A stretch of 64,000 bases of DNA. Source: CAKZNE01 sp002695025. Lineage in GTDB: Bacteria; Bacteroidota; Bacteroidia; Flavobacteriales; Schleiferiaceae. The notes below the pieces were generated by a model that saw nothing but the letters and a program-made list of their open reading frames with translations, made no database searches and was not told the origin of the DNA. Both the position numbers and the translations under genes were made by a program. Position 1 is the first letter of the stretch; the number at the start of each line of letters is the position of its first letter. Below, in pieces: positions 36,212 to 44,220 of the stretch. The stretch covers positions 50,824 through 114,823 of the forward strand of contig CAJWML010000013.1 of the NCBI GenBank assembly GCA_913043285.1, given 5' to 3'.

Positions 36212-36928
36212 TTACCGGAACCAGCCGGAATAGGCCAGTCGATTACCTGATGCATAGTCTGCTATCTTTACGACCTGGTGTTGTATGGTTTCGAGATCTC
36301 CAATGGAAAAGAGGAGTAATTCATTATACCCAGGTTGATGGGAATAGTATAGTCCTGCAGCGTTCAGGGCTTTGAATTCCAACTGTCCGCCCCAGGCAGG
36401 GTCCCAGTTTTGGGTGAGGTAATACACAAATCCGATGGTGCCATTGGGTTGATCGGTGTGCCAGGTTAAAAAATCGCCTGCTTCATAGTTGCTGAGAAAA
36501 GCTTCGTACAGACCGGTTAGCTTTTGGCCAATAATGTTTGAAACAAACGAAAGTATACGTTCACTACTAAAGTGGGCATGTAATTGGGTTTCTATTTTTA
36601 TGGCGGGTTGGCTACTTTTCAGGAAGCTTCTTTTAAAGCGGAAAGCAAATTGGCCGTCCAGGTAATGATTGAGGGCTATTTGTCTGAAGTATTTGATAAA
36701 GAGCCTGTTCTGTGGTGTGAGGGGTAGGTGTCGGGGTTTTTCTTCACCGCTTTCGATGATAGGAAAACAAGACATAAACCATTGTTCTTCTGGGATGGAT
36801 TGCAGAGCCTGATATATATGATCGGCTCGTTCAGGGCTCATAAAGTCAGGGATAGCTACTATCTTTTTTTGAGCAAACCGGCTCCTTAACTTAACAGACT
36901 CTTTGTGAAATGAGTGTTTGCCTGACAT
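36212..36928 (-). CDS. 2-oxoglutarate/Fe(II) dioxygenase (prolyl-4-hydroxylase-like)
   Basis: 238 residues from ATG 36928; an earlier in-frame ATG at 37036 overlaps the methyltransferase gene and was not preferred. The C-terminal beta-helix core has H157-T-D159, distal H217 and R230, with WGGQLEF and SGNRLAYSGWFR typical of P4H-like oxygenases. Cytosolic. It follows the methyltransferase gene on the same strand after 68 bp, so the two probably act in one small pathway. Substrate unknown. Confidence 0.82.
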   Translation of the reverse strand: MSGKHSFHKESVKLRSRFAQKKIVAIPDFMSPERADHIYQALQSIPEEQWFMSCFPIIESGEEKPRHLPLTPQNRLFIKYFRQIALNHYLDGQFAFRFKRSFLKSSQPAIKIETQLHAHFSSERILSFVSNIIGQKLTGLYEAFLSNYEAGDFLTWHTDQPNGTIGFVYYLTQNWDPAWGGQLEFKALNAAGLYYSHQPGYNELLLFSIGDLETIQHQVVKIADYASGNRLAYSGWFR

Positions 36929-36996
36929 AGAGATTAAATTTACCGATTGAGGACTGAAGTTTTCACCTGGGCTGATTTTGTGTTCAGGCCACCTGG

Positions 36997-37851
36997 CTAT
37001 GGCTGTTTTTCCAGTACCCAAAGGTGGTATTCCCAAAGTCCTTTCCGATAGCCATGATATTGCCCGAAGCCAGCTTTATAATGATTTTTTGAAGAGCTGG
37101 AGACCTTTGGATGGGTCAACTGATAGGCTTTGGTGCCCAGCATGCCCAACATACTGAGATAGTAAATGCGGTTAACGGATTTACTAATCTCTGCCGTGGC
37201 GTTATAATGTTCCCGGACTTGAAAATTTTGCTGTTCAGCTATCTCTTCCTGCTCAGTAACAGTGAGTATATCTTCTATGGCCCAGTTATATAACATGTCA
37301 TACATGTTGGGTTGATCCTTTATAGCATAAGCATGTGGCTTGTAATAATCTACAATCAGCAGCTTTCCTCCGGGCTTAAGTACACGGTACATTTCCTTAA
37401 AAAACAGCTTCTTGTCCGGGGCGGTGGCCATGCTTTCCATCGCCCAAACTATGTCGTAGCTTTCATCCGGGTAGCCGGTATCCAGGTAATTGTTGACCTC
37501 AAACTTTACCCGATCGGTAACCTCATTTTTTTTGGCGTATTCATAGGCTGATTTTACCTGCCGCTCACTCAGGGTGATACCGGTGCAATGCGCGCCAAAG
37601 TGCTTAGCCAGAAAAATACTGCTGCCTCCTACACCACATCCAGCATCCAGGATACGATGATCTTTTTGAATGTGACCCATTTCGGCCAAAATGCGATTGG
37701 TGTTTACGATGGAATCTGCCAGGGAGCGGGTTCCTTCTTTCCAAATACCATAGTGCAGGCCCATACTTTCATCCAGTTTCCAAAACCAGCGCATGTGTTG
37801 CTGGGTAAGGTCGTAATACCGGATGATGTCGTTGTTGGTTATGGTGGACAT
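36997..37851 (-). CDS. SAM-dependent methyltransferase (SMT/tocopherol-methyltransferase-like)
   Basis: 284 residues. SAM-binding motif I is LDAGCGVGGSS (Asp 69 onward), motif II is SYDIVWAMES, and the post-I segment is VLKPGGKLLIVDYY. The N-terminal YYDLTQQHMRWFW-LDESMGLHYG resembles gamma-tocopherol/sterol C-methyltransferases and related small-molecule enzymes. Cytosolic or membrane-associated. Upstream of, and likely co-transcribed with, the dioxygenase gene. The target molecule is unknown. Confidence 0.88.
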   Translation of the reverse strand: MSTITNNDIIRYYDLTQQHMRWFWKLDESMGLHYGIWKEGTRSLADSIVNTNRILAEMGHIQKDHRILDAGCGVGGSSIFLAKHFGAHCTGITLSERQVKSAYEYAKKNEVTDRVKFEVNNYLDTGYPDESYDIVWAMESMATAPDKKLFFKEMYRVLKPGGKLLIVDYYKPHAYAIKDQPNMYDMLYNWAIEDILTVTEQEEIAEQQNFQVREHYNATAEISKSVNRIYYLSMLGMLGTKAYQLTHPKVSSSSKNHYKAGFGQYHGYRKGLWEYHLWVLEKQP

Positions 37852-38247
37852 AGTGTTTGCAGTTGTAAAGGGGGCTAAATATACTACTATGTGTTAAAGT
37901 TTGGGAAGGTGCTACCAGATTGGGAGAGTTGTGAGGTATTTTGCTGAGGTTCAGATTTATAATGGTGGACAAAGTTGGTTGGCTGTCCGAGTATAGCGGG
38001 GGTTTTGCGAATGGGATTATCGGAAACGGATAATTCAGAGGGTGCCCTGGTGCTATAAAGCTGTTTTTTCTGCCCCTAAAGGAGTGAATCTCTTCACGCT
38101 TTATCTACGCCTTATCCATGCTTTATCCATGGCTTATCTACGGAGTATCCATGGAGGTGGTTTTTAGGGTTGGCGGATTATCCGGAATGTTTAGTGTTTC
38201 AAATCCTGAAACTATGGTGTACAGCGATCTCAGGACAGGGCAGAATA
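37852..38247. other. Intergenic stretch holding a TTATCCATG-type repeat
   Basis: About 396 bases without a supported gene. It contains the repeat at 38096-38157, which is shared with 56100-56160. Confidence 0.5.
38096..38157 (+). repeat. Dispersed repeat built of TTATCYATG/TTATCTACG units, copy 1
   Basis: A run of near-identical 9-11-base units (TTATCTACG, TTATCCATG, TTATCCATG, TTATCTACG, GTATCCATG). The order and most bases recur at 56100-56160. It is preceded by AAAGGAGTGAATCT, a relative of which occurs at 40566-40579. Confidence 0.65.
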
Positions 38248-38415
38248 TTATTCCTTTTGCTTTTGGAAAATACCGCTAATCCAAAAGGTGATGGCAAGAA
38301 TGAGGATAAAAGCCTTAAACCAAACCGGACTTTCGTAGAGGTGGGTATAGCTTGCTATGAGGTATGTTAAGGAAAATACAACTGCTAGTAAAAGGTAGGT
38401 GGTTGACTTTTTCAT
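38248..38415 (-). CDS. Small membrane protein (55 aa)
   Basis: Starts ATG 38415 and ends TAA. Two hydrophobic helices (TYLLLAVVFSLTYLIASY and WFKAFILILAITFWISGIF) with a charged tail QKQKE predict a two-pass inner-membrane protein. The start is 12 bp before the stop of the upstream GNAT gene (38428) on the same strand, so co-transcription is likely. No family is recognised. Confidence 0.6.
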   Translation of the reverse strand: MKKSTTYLLLAVVFSLTYLIASYTHLYESPVWFKAFILILAITFWISGIFQKQKE

Positions 38416-38427
38416 ATAAAGTGACTT

Positions 38428-38949
38428 TTAGATAGCTGTTTTACTTAGTTTCCACTTCCAGATAATCCCTTCCTGGGGGTGGATGATTTCGTCAATTTTC
38501 TCAAAGCCGCATTTTCTTAAAACCCGGGTAGAGGAATTTTCTTCACCAAGGGTGTGGGCAATTACAGATCTAACGGCTGGGCTTCTAAATGCGTTTTCTA
38601 CAAGGGCCAGGGTCATTTCTGTGGCCAGTCCCCGGTTGCGGTAGTCCGCTAAAATTTCATATCCTATTTCTACGGTTCCGTCATCGGTTGGCTTACCCTG
38701 GTAGCCACCACTTCCAATGAGTTTGTTCTCGGGCTTATATATAGGTATGTAGGTCCACCAACCCTTTTCTTCTTCATTTTCAGATAGTTTTTCCAATACG
38801 TAGTGCAGAGACTCTGTGCCAAATTCTGTCCAGCGGTTTGGTACCGATACCCCCAGTTTCCGGGCCAGGGCTTCATTACTTTGAGTTGCACCCGTTAAAA
38901 TATCAATGTTGCAGGATATTAATAGGAGGTTTTGGGTTTCTATGGTCAT
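38428..38949 (-). CDS. GNAT family N-acetyltransferase
   Basis: 173 residues. The acetyl-CoA fold shows IGSGGYQG, the EIGYEILADYRNRGLATE strand-loop-helix with Arg/Gly-rich phosphate-binding Q/RxxGxG/A-type turn, and SSTRVLRKCGFEKID near the end. It resembles RimJ/RimL-like acetyltransferases. Cytosolic; target unknown. It is followed 12 bp later by a small membrane protein gene. Confidence 0.88.
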   Translation of the reverse strand: MTIETQNLLLISCNIDILTGATQSNEALARKLGVSVPNRWTEFGTESLHYVLEKLSENEEEKGWWTYIPIYKPENKLIGSGGYQGKPTDDGTVEIGYEILADYRNRGLATEMTLALVENAFRSPAVRSVIAHTLGEENSSTRVLRKCGFEKIDEIIHPQEGIIWKWKLSKTAI

Positions 38950-38986
38950 TTTTAAAGGTTTAGGGGGAGGGTTGTGTGGTATTGGT

Positions 38987-39874
38987 TTAGTTGGCAGGGG
39001 CCTGGGTGAGCCAGATTTTTATTTTTTGTTCTATTTCAGGAAAATGGGAAGGGTGTGGCATGTGTCTGCAGTTTTTCAACATATGTACTTCCCGGAGATT
39101 GTTAAAGACCTTCCGGGCTTGTTTCACAGTTTTATGGGCTGGAAAAAACACATCGTTATCTGCTACTATGAGATATACGGGCTTAGTGAAGTGGGATACC
39201 TGTTGTTTTTGAAGTATTCCGGGTCGCCTGTAATCCATGTGTACTCCAAGCAGAATGGCTTTTTGAAAATGAAACATATACGGGTCATCTTCGGGAACGA
39301 AAGAATGGATAAATTTTCGCAGATCCACATCTTTACGAGTAATTTTAAACCGGATCAAGGGGAGGGTAAGTTGTATCAGGGACGGCCAGAAATTTCCATT
39401 AGCCAACCCTCCCGGCACAATAAAAATACACGTGTTAACTTTTTCCGGCCGGTGGGTAATGAGTTTTTGGAGAATAAAACCTCCGTAAGAAACGCCTATA
39501 AAGCCGGCTTTGGTAATGCCTAGTTCAGTCAGTACTTCATCTGCCCATACCGCTAATGAATCGTCTTTAATGTTAAGGGTTGTTTCTGCACTTTTAGTGG
39601 CTTGTCCAATGGTATCAATGGCGTAAATATGAAAGTGGTTTTGGAGACTGCTGATGCTTTCCAAAGCGAGGGGGGAACCTGCATGTACCCCGTGAAAGAG
39701 AACCAGTTTCTTAGCTTGCTCATTTCCGGATATAATCACCCGGGTATGGCCAAATGAGGTGTGAACATCTTCTTCCCGGTAGGGAAAGTCAAGGTTTTTT
39801 GCCTTGCTCTCGTACAGTGCAAGTACTTTACGCCTGGCCTCCGGAGATCTGTAAATGCTTTTTTTGTTGCTCAT
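38987..39874 (-). CDS. Alpha/beta-hydrolase (proline iminopeptidase/haloperoxidase-like)
   Basis: 295 residues, no signal peptide. Motifs: VLFHGVHAGS (oxyanion loop), nucleophile elbow GVSYGGF, acid in VADNDVFFP and His in CRHMPHPSHFPE. A typical cytosolic esterase or related hydrolase; substrate unknown. It is divergent from a TetR gene with a 13-bp-arm inverted repeat between them, so it is probably repressed by that regulator and induced by a small molecule. Expected leader is about 20 bases. Confidence 0.86.
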   Translation of the reverse strand: MSNKKSIYRSPEARRKVLALYESKAKNLDFPYREEDVHTSFGHTRVIISGNEQAKKLVLFHGVHAGSPLALESISSLQNHFHIYAIDTIGQATKSAETTLNIKDDSLAVWADEVLTELGITKAGFIGVSYGGFILQKLITHRPEKVNTCIFIVPGGLANGNFWPSLIQLTLPLIRFKITRKDVDLRKFIHSFVPEDDPYMFHFQKAILLGVHMDYRRPGILQKQQVSHFTKPVYLIVADNDVFFPAHKTVKQARKVFNNLREVHMLKNCRHMPHPSHFPEIEQKIKIWLTQAPAN

Positions 39875-39895
39875 TTTTAATGGGATACTATCGAG

Positions 39896-39931
39896 TTTGC
39901 TAAATTAGGCCAAATGGACTAATTTAGCAAA
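39896..39931. promoter_or_regulatory. Perfect inverted repeat holding both divergent promoters (TetR operator)
   Basis: TTTGCTAAATTAG (39896-39908) and CTAATTTAGCAAA (39919-39931) are exact reverse complements 10 bases apart. Read on either strand, it gives TTTG, 20 bases, then TAATTTAG: a -33/-7 pair for each direction. A repressor bound here would block both genes. Confidence 0.75.
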
Positions 39932-39932
39932 T

Positions 39933-40538
39933 GTGAAAACAAAATGGCTTATAAAATCTACAGGAAGAGAGTTGTTTAATACCGAAGGGGTAATGAATGT
40001 TACCTTACGGGATATTGCCTCAAAATTGCAGAGGAGTTACGGGAATATAACCTATTACTATGGTACCAAGGAGGTTTTGATCAACGAGCTGTTTGACGAT
40101 ATGCACCAGGAGTTGAACGAATTACAGGAAATTTCAAGGGATCAAAATCTTCTGAGCTACTTGTTAAAGCTTCCTGAAGTAAGTTTTGAAATTACCCGGA
40201 AGTACGTGTTTTTTACCGTAGACCATAACGAACTGAAGCGGAACTTTCCGCTATTTTTTACCAGGATGAATGAGTTGCATAATAACCGCAAAGCTCAATG
40301 GTTGGGTATTTTAAACCGGCTTTTGGCAGAGGGGTATCTCAAAAGCGACTTGAGTGAGGGAGATTTACAGTATATCATGTTCTTAAGTGGTTGTGTACGA
40401 ACTGCATATTTTCAACTTATGGATGCTGCGGCTTATGACCAAAGGGACTACCTACAAACCGTTAATGCCTTGTTAAAGCCTTATTTGAGTAAGCAGGGAT
40501 TAGGGCTTTACAAGCTGTACCTAAATTCTGAGTTGTAA
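39933..40538 (+). CDS. TetR family transcriptional regulator (divergent to hydrolase)
   Basis: 201 residues from GTG at 39933. No in-frame ATG exists before an upstream stop, and a start further in would remove the first helix of the DNA-binding domain. The HTH reads FNTEGVMNVTLRDIASKLQ then GNITYYYGTKEVLI. The C-terminal domain has conserved ligand-domain length but no recognised subfamily. The start lies about 5 bases after the -7 box, so the mRNA may be leaderless. It probably represses itself and the divergent alpha/beta-hydrolase. Confidence 0.85.
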   Translation: MKTKWLIKSTGRELFNTEGVMNVTLRDIASKLQRSYGNITYYYGTKEVLINELFDDMHQELNELQEISRDQNLLSYLLKLPEVSFEITRKYVFFTVDHNELKRNFPLFFTRMNELHNNRKAQWLGILNRLLAEGYLKSDLSEGDLQYIMFLSGCVRTAYFQLMDAAAYDQRDYLQTVNALLKPYLSKQGLGLYKLYLNSEL

Positions 40539-40617
40539 GGCCAGGTTATAGGTTTTTATGTGTTGAAAGGAGTAAATCTTTTCAGGCTTTGTTTGCAGCG
40601 TATTCTTGCAGTTGTTT

Positions 40618-41289
40618 TTATGAGGGGTCAGTTTCCAGCCAAGGGTCAAAGGTGAAGAGCTGTGAGCCGTTGTTAATGGTAAAGTTAAAGCGGTAGGCAT
40701 ACACCAAACCCAATTCGGGATCGGACTTTACATAGGTGTAATATTGATTTTCGGTGCCGCTAAGAAGTTTTGGTGTGGCAATCATCTCGGAAAAATCCTC
40801 ACCGGACTTGCTGGCCAGGAACTCCTTTAACTGAATGGTGTCTGAAGAATTGGAGGTGCTTATGGCTGTCCAGAAGATACTTTCATTGGGTTGCAGATCT
40901 TTGGCTACCAATTCGTGACCGCCCTGCCCGGAGGTGGCGGACTGATGGTTACTGGTCATGGTAATATAATCATTGACCTTAATGGGGTTGGAGCTGGACT
41001 GACCGAGGTTGAGAATGGAGGTGGTATCTACCCCGATCTGTATCTCGAGAAAATATATGGTGGCGGCCGTGGTTATATCTGAGGAGCTGAAGGTTCCGAT
41101 GGTTTCCATGGCGGAGATCAGTTCATCCAGGGTGATGGTTTCAATCCATACCAGGTGGATGGCATTGGCCCACTCATCAACGGTAGAGGTTGAGTATTCT
41201 CCCTTTACATTGGCGATGGCCTGGTTTATGGAGTTGCCCGTTTCCATTTCAAAATTCAGGGCGTTAAATAGAGCGTCATTACTAGCCAT
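40618..41289 (-). CDS. PixA/AidA-like inclusion-body family protein with extra N-terminal helical domain (copy 2)
   Basis: 223 residues, no signal peptide. Residues 1-100 are helical (ALFNALNFEMETGNSINQAI, VDEWANAIHLVWIETITLDE). From about 108 the order of motifs fits the PixA/AidA family (Xenorhabdus PixA, Ralstonia AidA): SGQGGHELVAKDL, SIFWTAISTSNS, LLSGTENQYYTYV, YRFNFTINN and a terminal FDPWLE, where family members have WDP or FDP. That family forms crystalline or cytoplasmic inclusions and its biochemistry is unknown. It is a close paralog of the gene at 41451 and the last gene of the 48121-40618 run. Confidence 0.65.
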   Translation of the reverse strand: MASNDALFNALNFEMETGNSINQAIANVKGEYSTSTVDEWANAIHLVWIETITLDELISAMETIGTFSSSDITTAATIYFLEIQIGVDTTSILNLGQSSSNPIKVNDYITMTSNHQSATSGQGGHELVAKDLQPNESIFWTAISTSNSSDTIQLKEFLASKSGEDFSEMIATPKLLSGTENQYYTYVKSDPELGLVYAYRFNFTINNGSQLFTFDPWLETDPS

Positions 41290-41411
41290 AATTGTTGGTT
41301 TTTTATGATTGGTTTAATGTGCTTTCAGGAGAAGTTACCCGGAAGTGAGGCATAAGCTTTTAAGCCGGTATTCCTGAAGTATAATAATTGAATGAAGACT
41401 TAATATTATAA

Positions 41412-41443
41412 AGTCCCCGCAGGTAATAATCTCTACGGGGACT
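41412..41443 (-). terminator. Hairpin between the paralogous genes
   Basis: AGTCCCCG pairs with CGGGGACT across a 16-base loop. On the minus strand it is followed by TTTATAAT, 8 bases after the 222-aa gene's stop. It may reduce expression of the last gene or stabilise the transcript end. Confidence 0.5.
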
Positions 41444-41450
41444 GATCTTG

Positions 41451-42119
41451 TTAATCTTCCAACCAGGGATCAAAGGTGAAGAGCTGTGTTCCGTTGTTAA
41501 TGGTGAAGTTAAAGCAATAGGCGTAATTCAGGCCTTTTACGGGGTTGGATTTTACGTAGGTATAGTATTCGTTTTCAGATCCGTTCAGCAACTTGGGAGC
41601 TGCTATCATTTCGGAGAAATCGGCATTGGGATTAATGGGGCTGGGCAAAAACTTTTTGAGCTGGATAGTATCCGAAGAATTGGAAGTACTGACCGCTGTC
41701 CAGAAGATGCTTTCATTGGGTTGCAGATCTTTGGCAATGAGCTCATTTCCACCTTGCCCGGAAGTTGCGGACTTATGGTTACTGGTCATATCTATATAGC
41801 TGTCTACATAAATAGGGTTGGGGCTGGACTGGCCCAGGTTTAGGATGGAGGTAGTGTCTACGCCAATCTGTATTTCCAGGAAATATACGGTGGCGGCTGT
41901 GGTTATATCGGAAGAACTGAAGGTTCCGATGGTTTCCATGGCTGAAATCAGTTCATCCAGCGTGATGGTTTCAATCCATGCCAGGTGCAGGGCATTGGCC
42001 CATTCGTCAACGGTTGCGGATGGATAATCTCCCTTTACATTGGCAATAGCCTGGTTAATGGTATTGCCGGTTTCTTTCTGAAAGTTAAGGGCGTTAAATA
42101 AAGCGTCATTACTAGCCAT
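41451..42119 (-). CDS. PixA/AidA-like inclusion-body family protein with extra N-terminal helical domain (copy 1)
   Basis: 222 residues, no signal peptide. Almost the same sequence as the next gene over most of its length (MASNDALFNALNF start, GTFSSSDITTAAT, NESIFWTA, LFTFDPWLED end), with differences gathered in 150-185. The helical N-terminal part recalls the C-terminal part of the 680-aa protein just upstream (both have a G-x-S/T-x-x-x-A-I repeat style). The C-terminal half has the PixA/AidA-like pattern SGQGGNELIAKDL to FDPW. Likely forms cytosolic assemblies with its paralog. Confidence 0.65.
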   Translation of the reverse strand: MASNDALFNALNFQKETGNTINQAIANVKGDYPSATVDEWANALHLAWIETITLDELISAMETIGTFSSSDITTAATVYFLEIQIGVDTTSILNLGQSSPNPIYVDSYIDMTSNHKSATSGQGGNELIAKDLQPNESIFWTAVSTSNSSDTIQLKKFLPSPINPNADFSEMIAAPKLLNGSENEYYTYVKSNPVKGLNYAYCFNFTINNGTQLFTFDPWLED

Positions 42120-42160
42120 AATTGTGAATTTTTATGATTGGTTATTGATTAAATACATTT

Positions 42161-44203
42161 TTACTGAGTGGCGTCTGTCATAATATTGGGAAAGTCAGAG
42201 GGTAGCTGCTTGGCGGATACACTCTTGACTTGTATGTAGTAGTTGAGGACAACGCTGGATACAATGGAGTCCCAGGAGCCTACACTGCCGGGATTGCTGC
42301 GGGCGGTATACATACCGTTGGCAAAGCAATACAGGGCATAGGTAGAGAGGTTGGTGTTAAAAAACTGATTTCCCACCGGGGTGGCTATATCACTGAGAAC
42401 TTCAGCCTGATATTGATTAAACGTAAAGTTGGTCTCGCCCAGGAGGCTGGGTACAGGTGCCGGCAGGTTTTGGATGAAGCTGTTCAGGGTTGAGGGCTGC
42501 GGAGCGCTGATAAGCCCGGCCAGTTGTTCCATAAATGACCAGTTGGTGGACTGGGAGTAATATGTGGCCACGGATGATACGCAATCCAGGGCATTATAGG
42601 TAGCCTGATTTACGGCCTTTATCATGGTAGTGGCGTTTTGAAGGTTATAGTCGGTTAAGAAGAACTTAGAGGCAATCATAGAGATGGCCTCTGACAGGCT
42701 AGTGCCATTTTGGTAAAGCTGACTGGCGTAGGTGTTAATATTTTCTACGGAGCCGTCATACACGGTAACCACCAATTGCTTTTGGGCCACGGTAGAACCA
42801 TTTATAAGAGCGGTAAGGGTGTAGGTGGTTGTTTCAGCGGGTGAAACGGGGTAAGTGGTCTCAGTAAGGGCAAGGTTGGCGGGATTCTCTATGGTGCTTC
42901 CGGATAAATAGGACAGGGATACTGTGGTTACCCCGTTGGATGATGTCCAGGAAAGGTTTACCGAGGTGCCGCTGTTTACCACGGGCTTATCCACAAAAAA
43001 GGTGAGGTATTCCTTAGCGGTGGGCATGTCAGCCGGTAACTGTGATGTAAGAAGCTGGCCCTTGAGGTTCTGCAGTTCAGGTACCTGTGTAGCTGAAAGG
43101 GTGGGGATCTGATTGGCGGTAAGCTGCCCGTTCAGGCTTTGAATATCGGGCAAGAGGCCGGGAGTGAGGGCTGGCAGGCAGCCGGATGCCAGGCTAAGGT
43201 TTTGCCGGCCACCGTTGTTCACGGTGAGTTCTGGTGAGATCTGTTGTAAACTTCCTAATACCATGGTGTTGCCTGCATCAGCTGGTGCTACAATGGAGAG
43301 CACGGGAGATGCGGGAGTGGTGGCATTATTCTGAATGGTTATAAGCCAGGGAGCGTTGGCAGCCGTGAGGGAGCTGGTATCCAGAGTAAAACTTCCGTTA
43401 ACCTGTGAAATGGTTTGTCCGTTATAAGTAGCCTGATCACTTAGCGAAATGAAGCTATAGTTACTATTTAATGCGGTGCCGGTTGTTACGATAACATTTT
43501 GCCCGTTGGCTGTAACCGCAAGTCCATTCAGGATACCCGGGGTGAAAACGGCTTTATCCAATCCGTTGAGGAAAGGGATTTGGGCGGAAGTAAGCGTACC
43601 GGAAAGATCCTGCAGATCCGGAATAAGCTTGGTATCAAAAACCCCGGAGGTAATAACGGAAGCGTTCAGGTTGCTAACGGTAACCGCAGGCATACGGGAT
43701 TCCAGTAACTGTGAGGTAACCGCTTTAGGGGTTATGGTTAAAGCGGAGGTGGTTACTTCAATTTCGGCTAATAATACTTGTCCGCTGATGGAATTTCCTG
43801 AACCAATAAGCTGAACCAAAGGTGAGTTTACAGCCTGGTTGCTGGCCTGGTTGTAAAAGTTATTGGCAATGGTAAGCTGCCAGGTACCATTAGCTTGTGC
43901 AGAGAGATCCAGGCTAAGGGTTGTGCCTGAAAGGGTGAGTTGTTGTTGATTATAGGTGGCACGAGCGGCCAGAAGAATCTGTTTTCCACTGTTGTCAATA
44001 GCCGCTCCGCTGGTAATGGTTAGGGTCTTCCCGGAAGGGTTGTCTACGACAAGGCCGGAAAGGACACCGGGCGAGAACATGGCCTGGGTCTGAAATTCAC
44101 GGTGTAGCGTATGGAATTGCTGTTCCGTTGTGAAGTCCTCAACTTTAAGTAACTGGCCGTTGTAATACAGCTCTTTGATGATGGTTGGAATGGTGGCAGA
44201 CAT
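42161..44203 (-). CDS. Tail-fibre-like multidomain protein, no signal peptide
   Basis: 680 residues. The N-terminus (ELYYNGQLLKVEDFTTEQQF, then FSPGVLSGLVV) resembles a baseplate/tail-fibre adaptor head seen in phage-like and contractile-injection proteins. The FSPG-LSGL unit recurs near 218 as FTPGILNGLAV, so the head is duplicated. Between and after are shaft-like repeats with the pattern (I/V/L)P-(D/E)-(L/I)-Q-x-L-x-G-x-L-(T/L) near 195, 350 and 372. An Ig-like domain follows at about 400-485 (TYPVSPAETTTYTLTA), then a helical C-terminal domain. No sheath, tube or baseplate genes are nearby. It starts 17 bp after the 1114-aa gene and is probably in the same transcript. Confidence 0.6.
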   Translation of the reverse strand: MSATIPTIIKELYYNGQLLKVEDFTTEQQFHTLHREFQTQAMFSPGVLSGLVVDNPSGKTLTITSGAAIDNSGKQILLAARATYNQQQLTLSGTTLSLDLSAQANGTWQLTIANNFYNQASNQAVNSPLVQLIGSGNSISGQVLLAEIEVTTSALTITPKAVTSQLLESRMPAVTVSNLNASVITSGVFDTKLIPDLQDLSGTLTSAQIPFLNGLDKAVFTPGILNGLAVTANGQNVIVTTGTALNSNYSFISLSDQATYNGQTISQVNGSFTLDTSSLTAANAPWLITIQNNATTPASPVLSIVAPADAGNTMVLGSLQQISPELTVNNGGRQNLSLASGCLPALTPGLLPDIQSLNGQLTANQIPTLSATQVPELQNLKGQLLTSQLPADMPTAKEYLTFFVDKPVVNSGTSVNLSWTSSNGVTTVSLSYLSGSTIENPANLALTETTYPVSPAETTTYTLTALINGSTVAQKQLVVTVYDGSVENINTYASQLYQNGTSLSEAISMIASKFFLTDYNLQNATTMIKAVNQATYNALDCVSSVATYYSQSTNWSFMEQLAGLISAPQPSTLNSFIQNLPAPVPSLLGETNFTFNQYQAEVLSDIATPVGNQFFNTNLSTYALYCFANGMYTARSNPGSVGSWDSIVSSVVLNYYIQVKSVSAKQLPSDFPNIMTDATQ

Positions 44204-44220
44204 ATACTTAAGTATTGAGA

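Noticed and set aside
38096..38157. Possible CRISPR array
   Set aside because: Units are 9-11 bases without unique spacers and no cas genes are in the window.
38170..38370. 66-codon plus-strand frame
   Set aside because: Overlaps the small membrane protein gene on the other strand, which has a better composition and a close start next to the GNAT gene.
38906..39523. 205-codon plus-strand frame
   Set aside because: Opposite the GNAT and hydrolase genes, whose motifs are clear; no sensible N-terminus.
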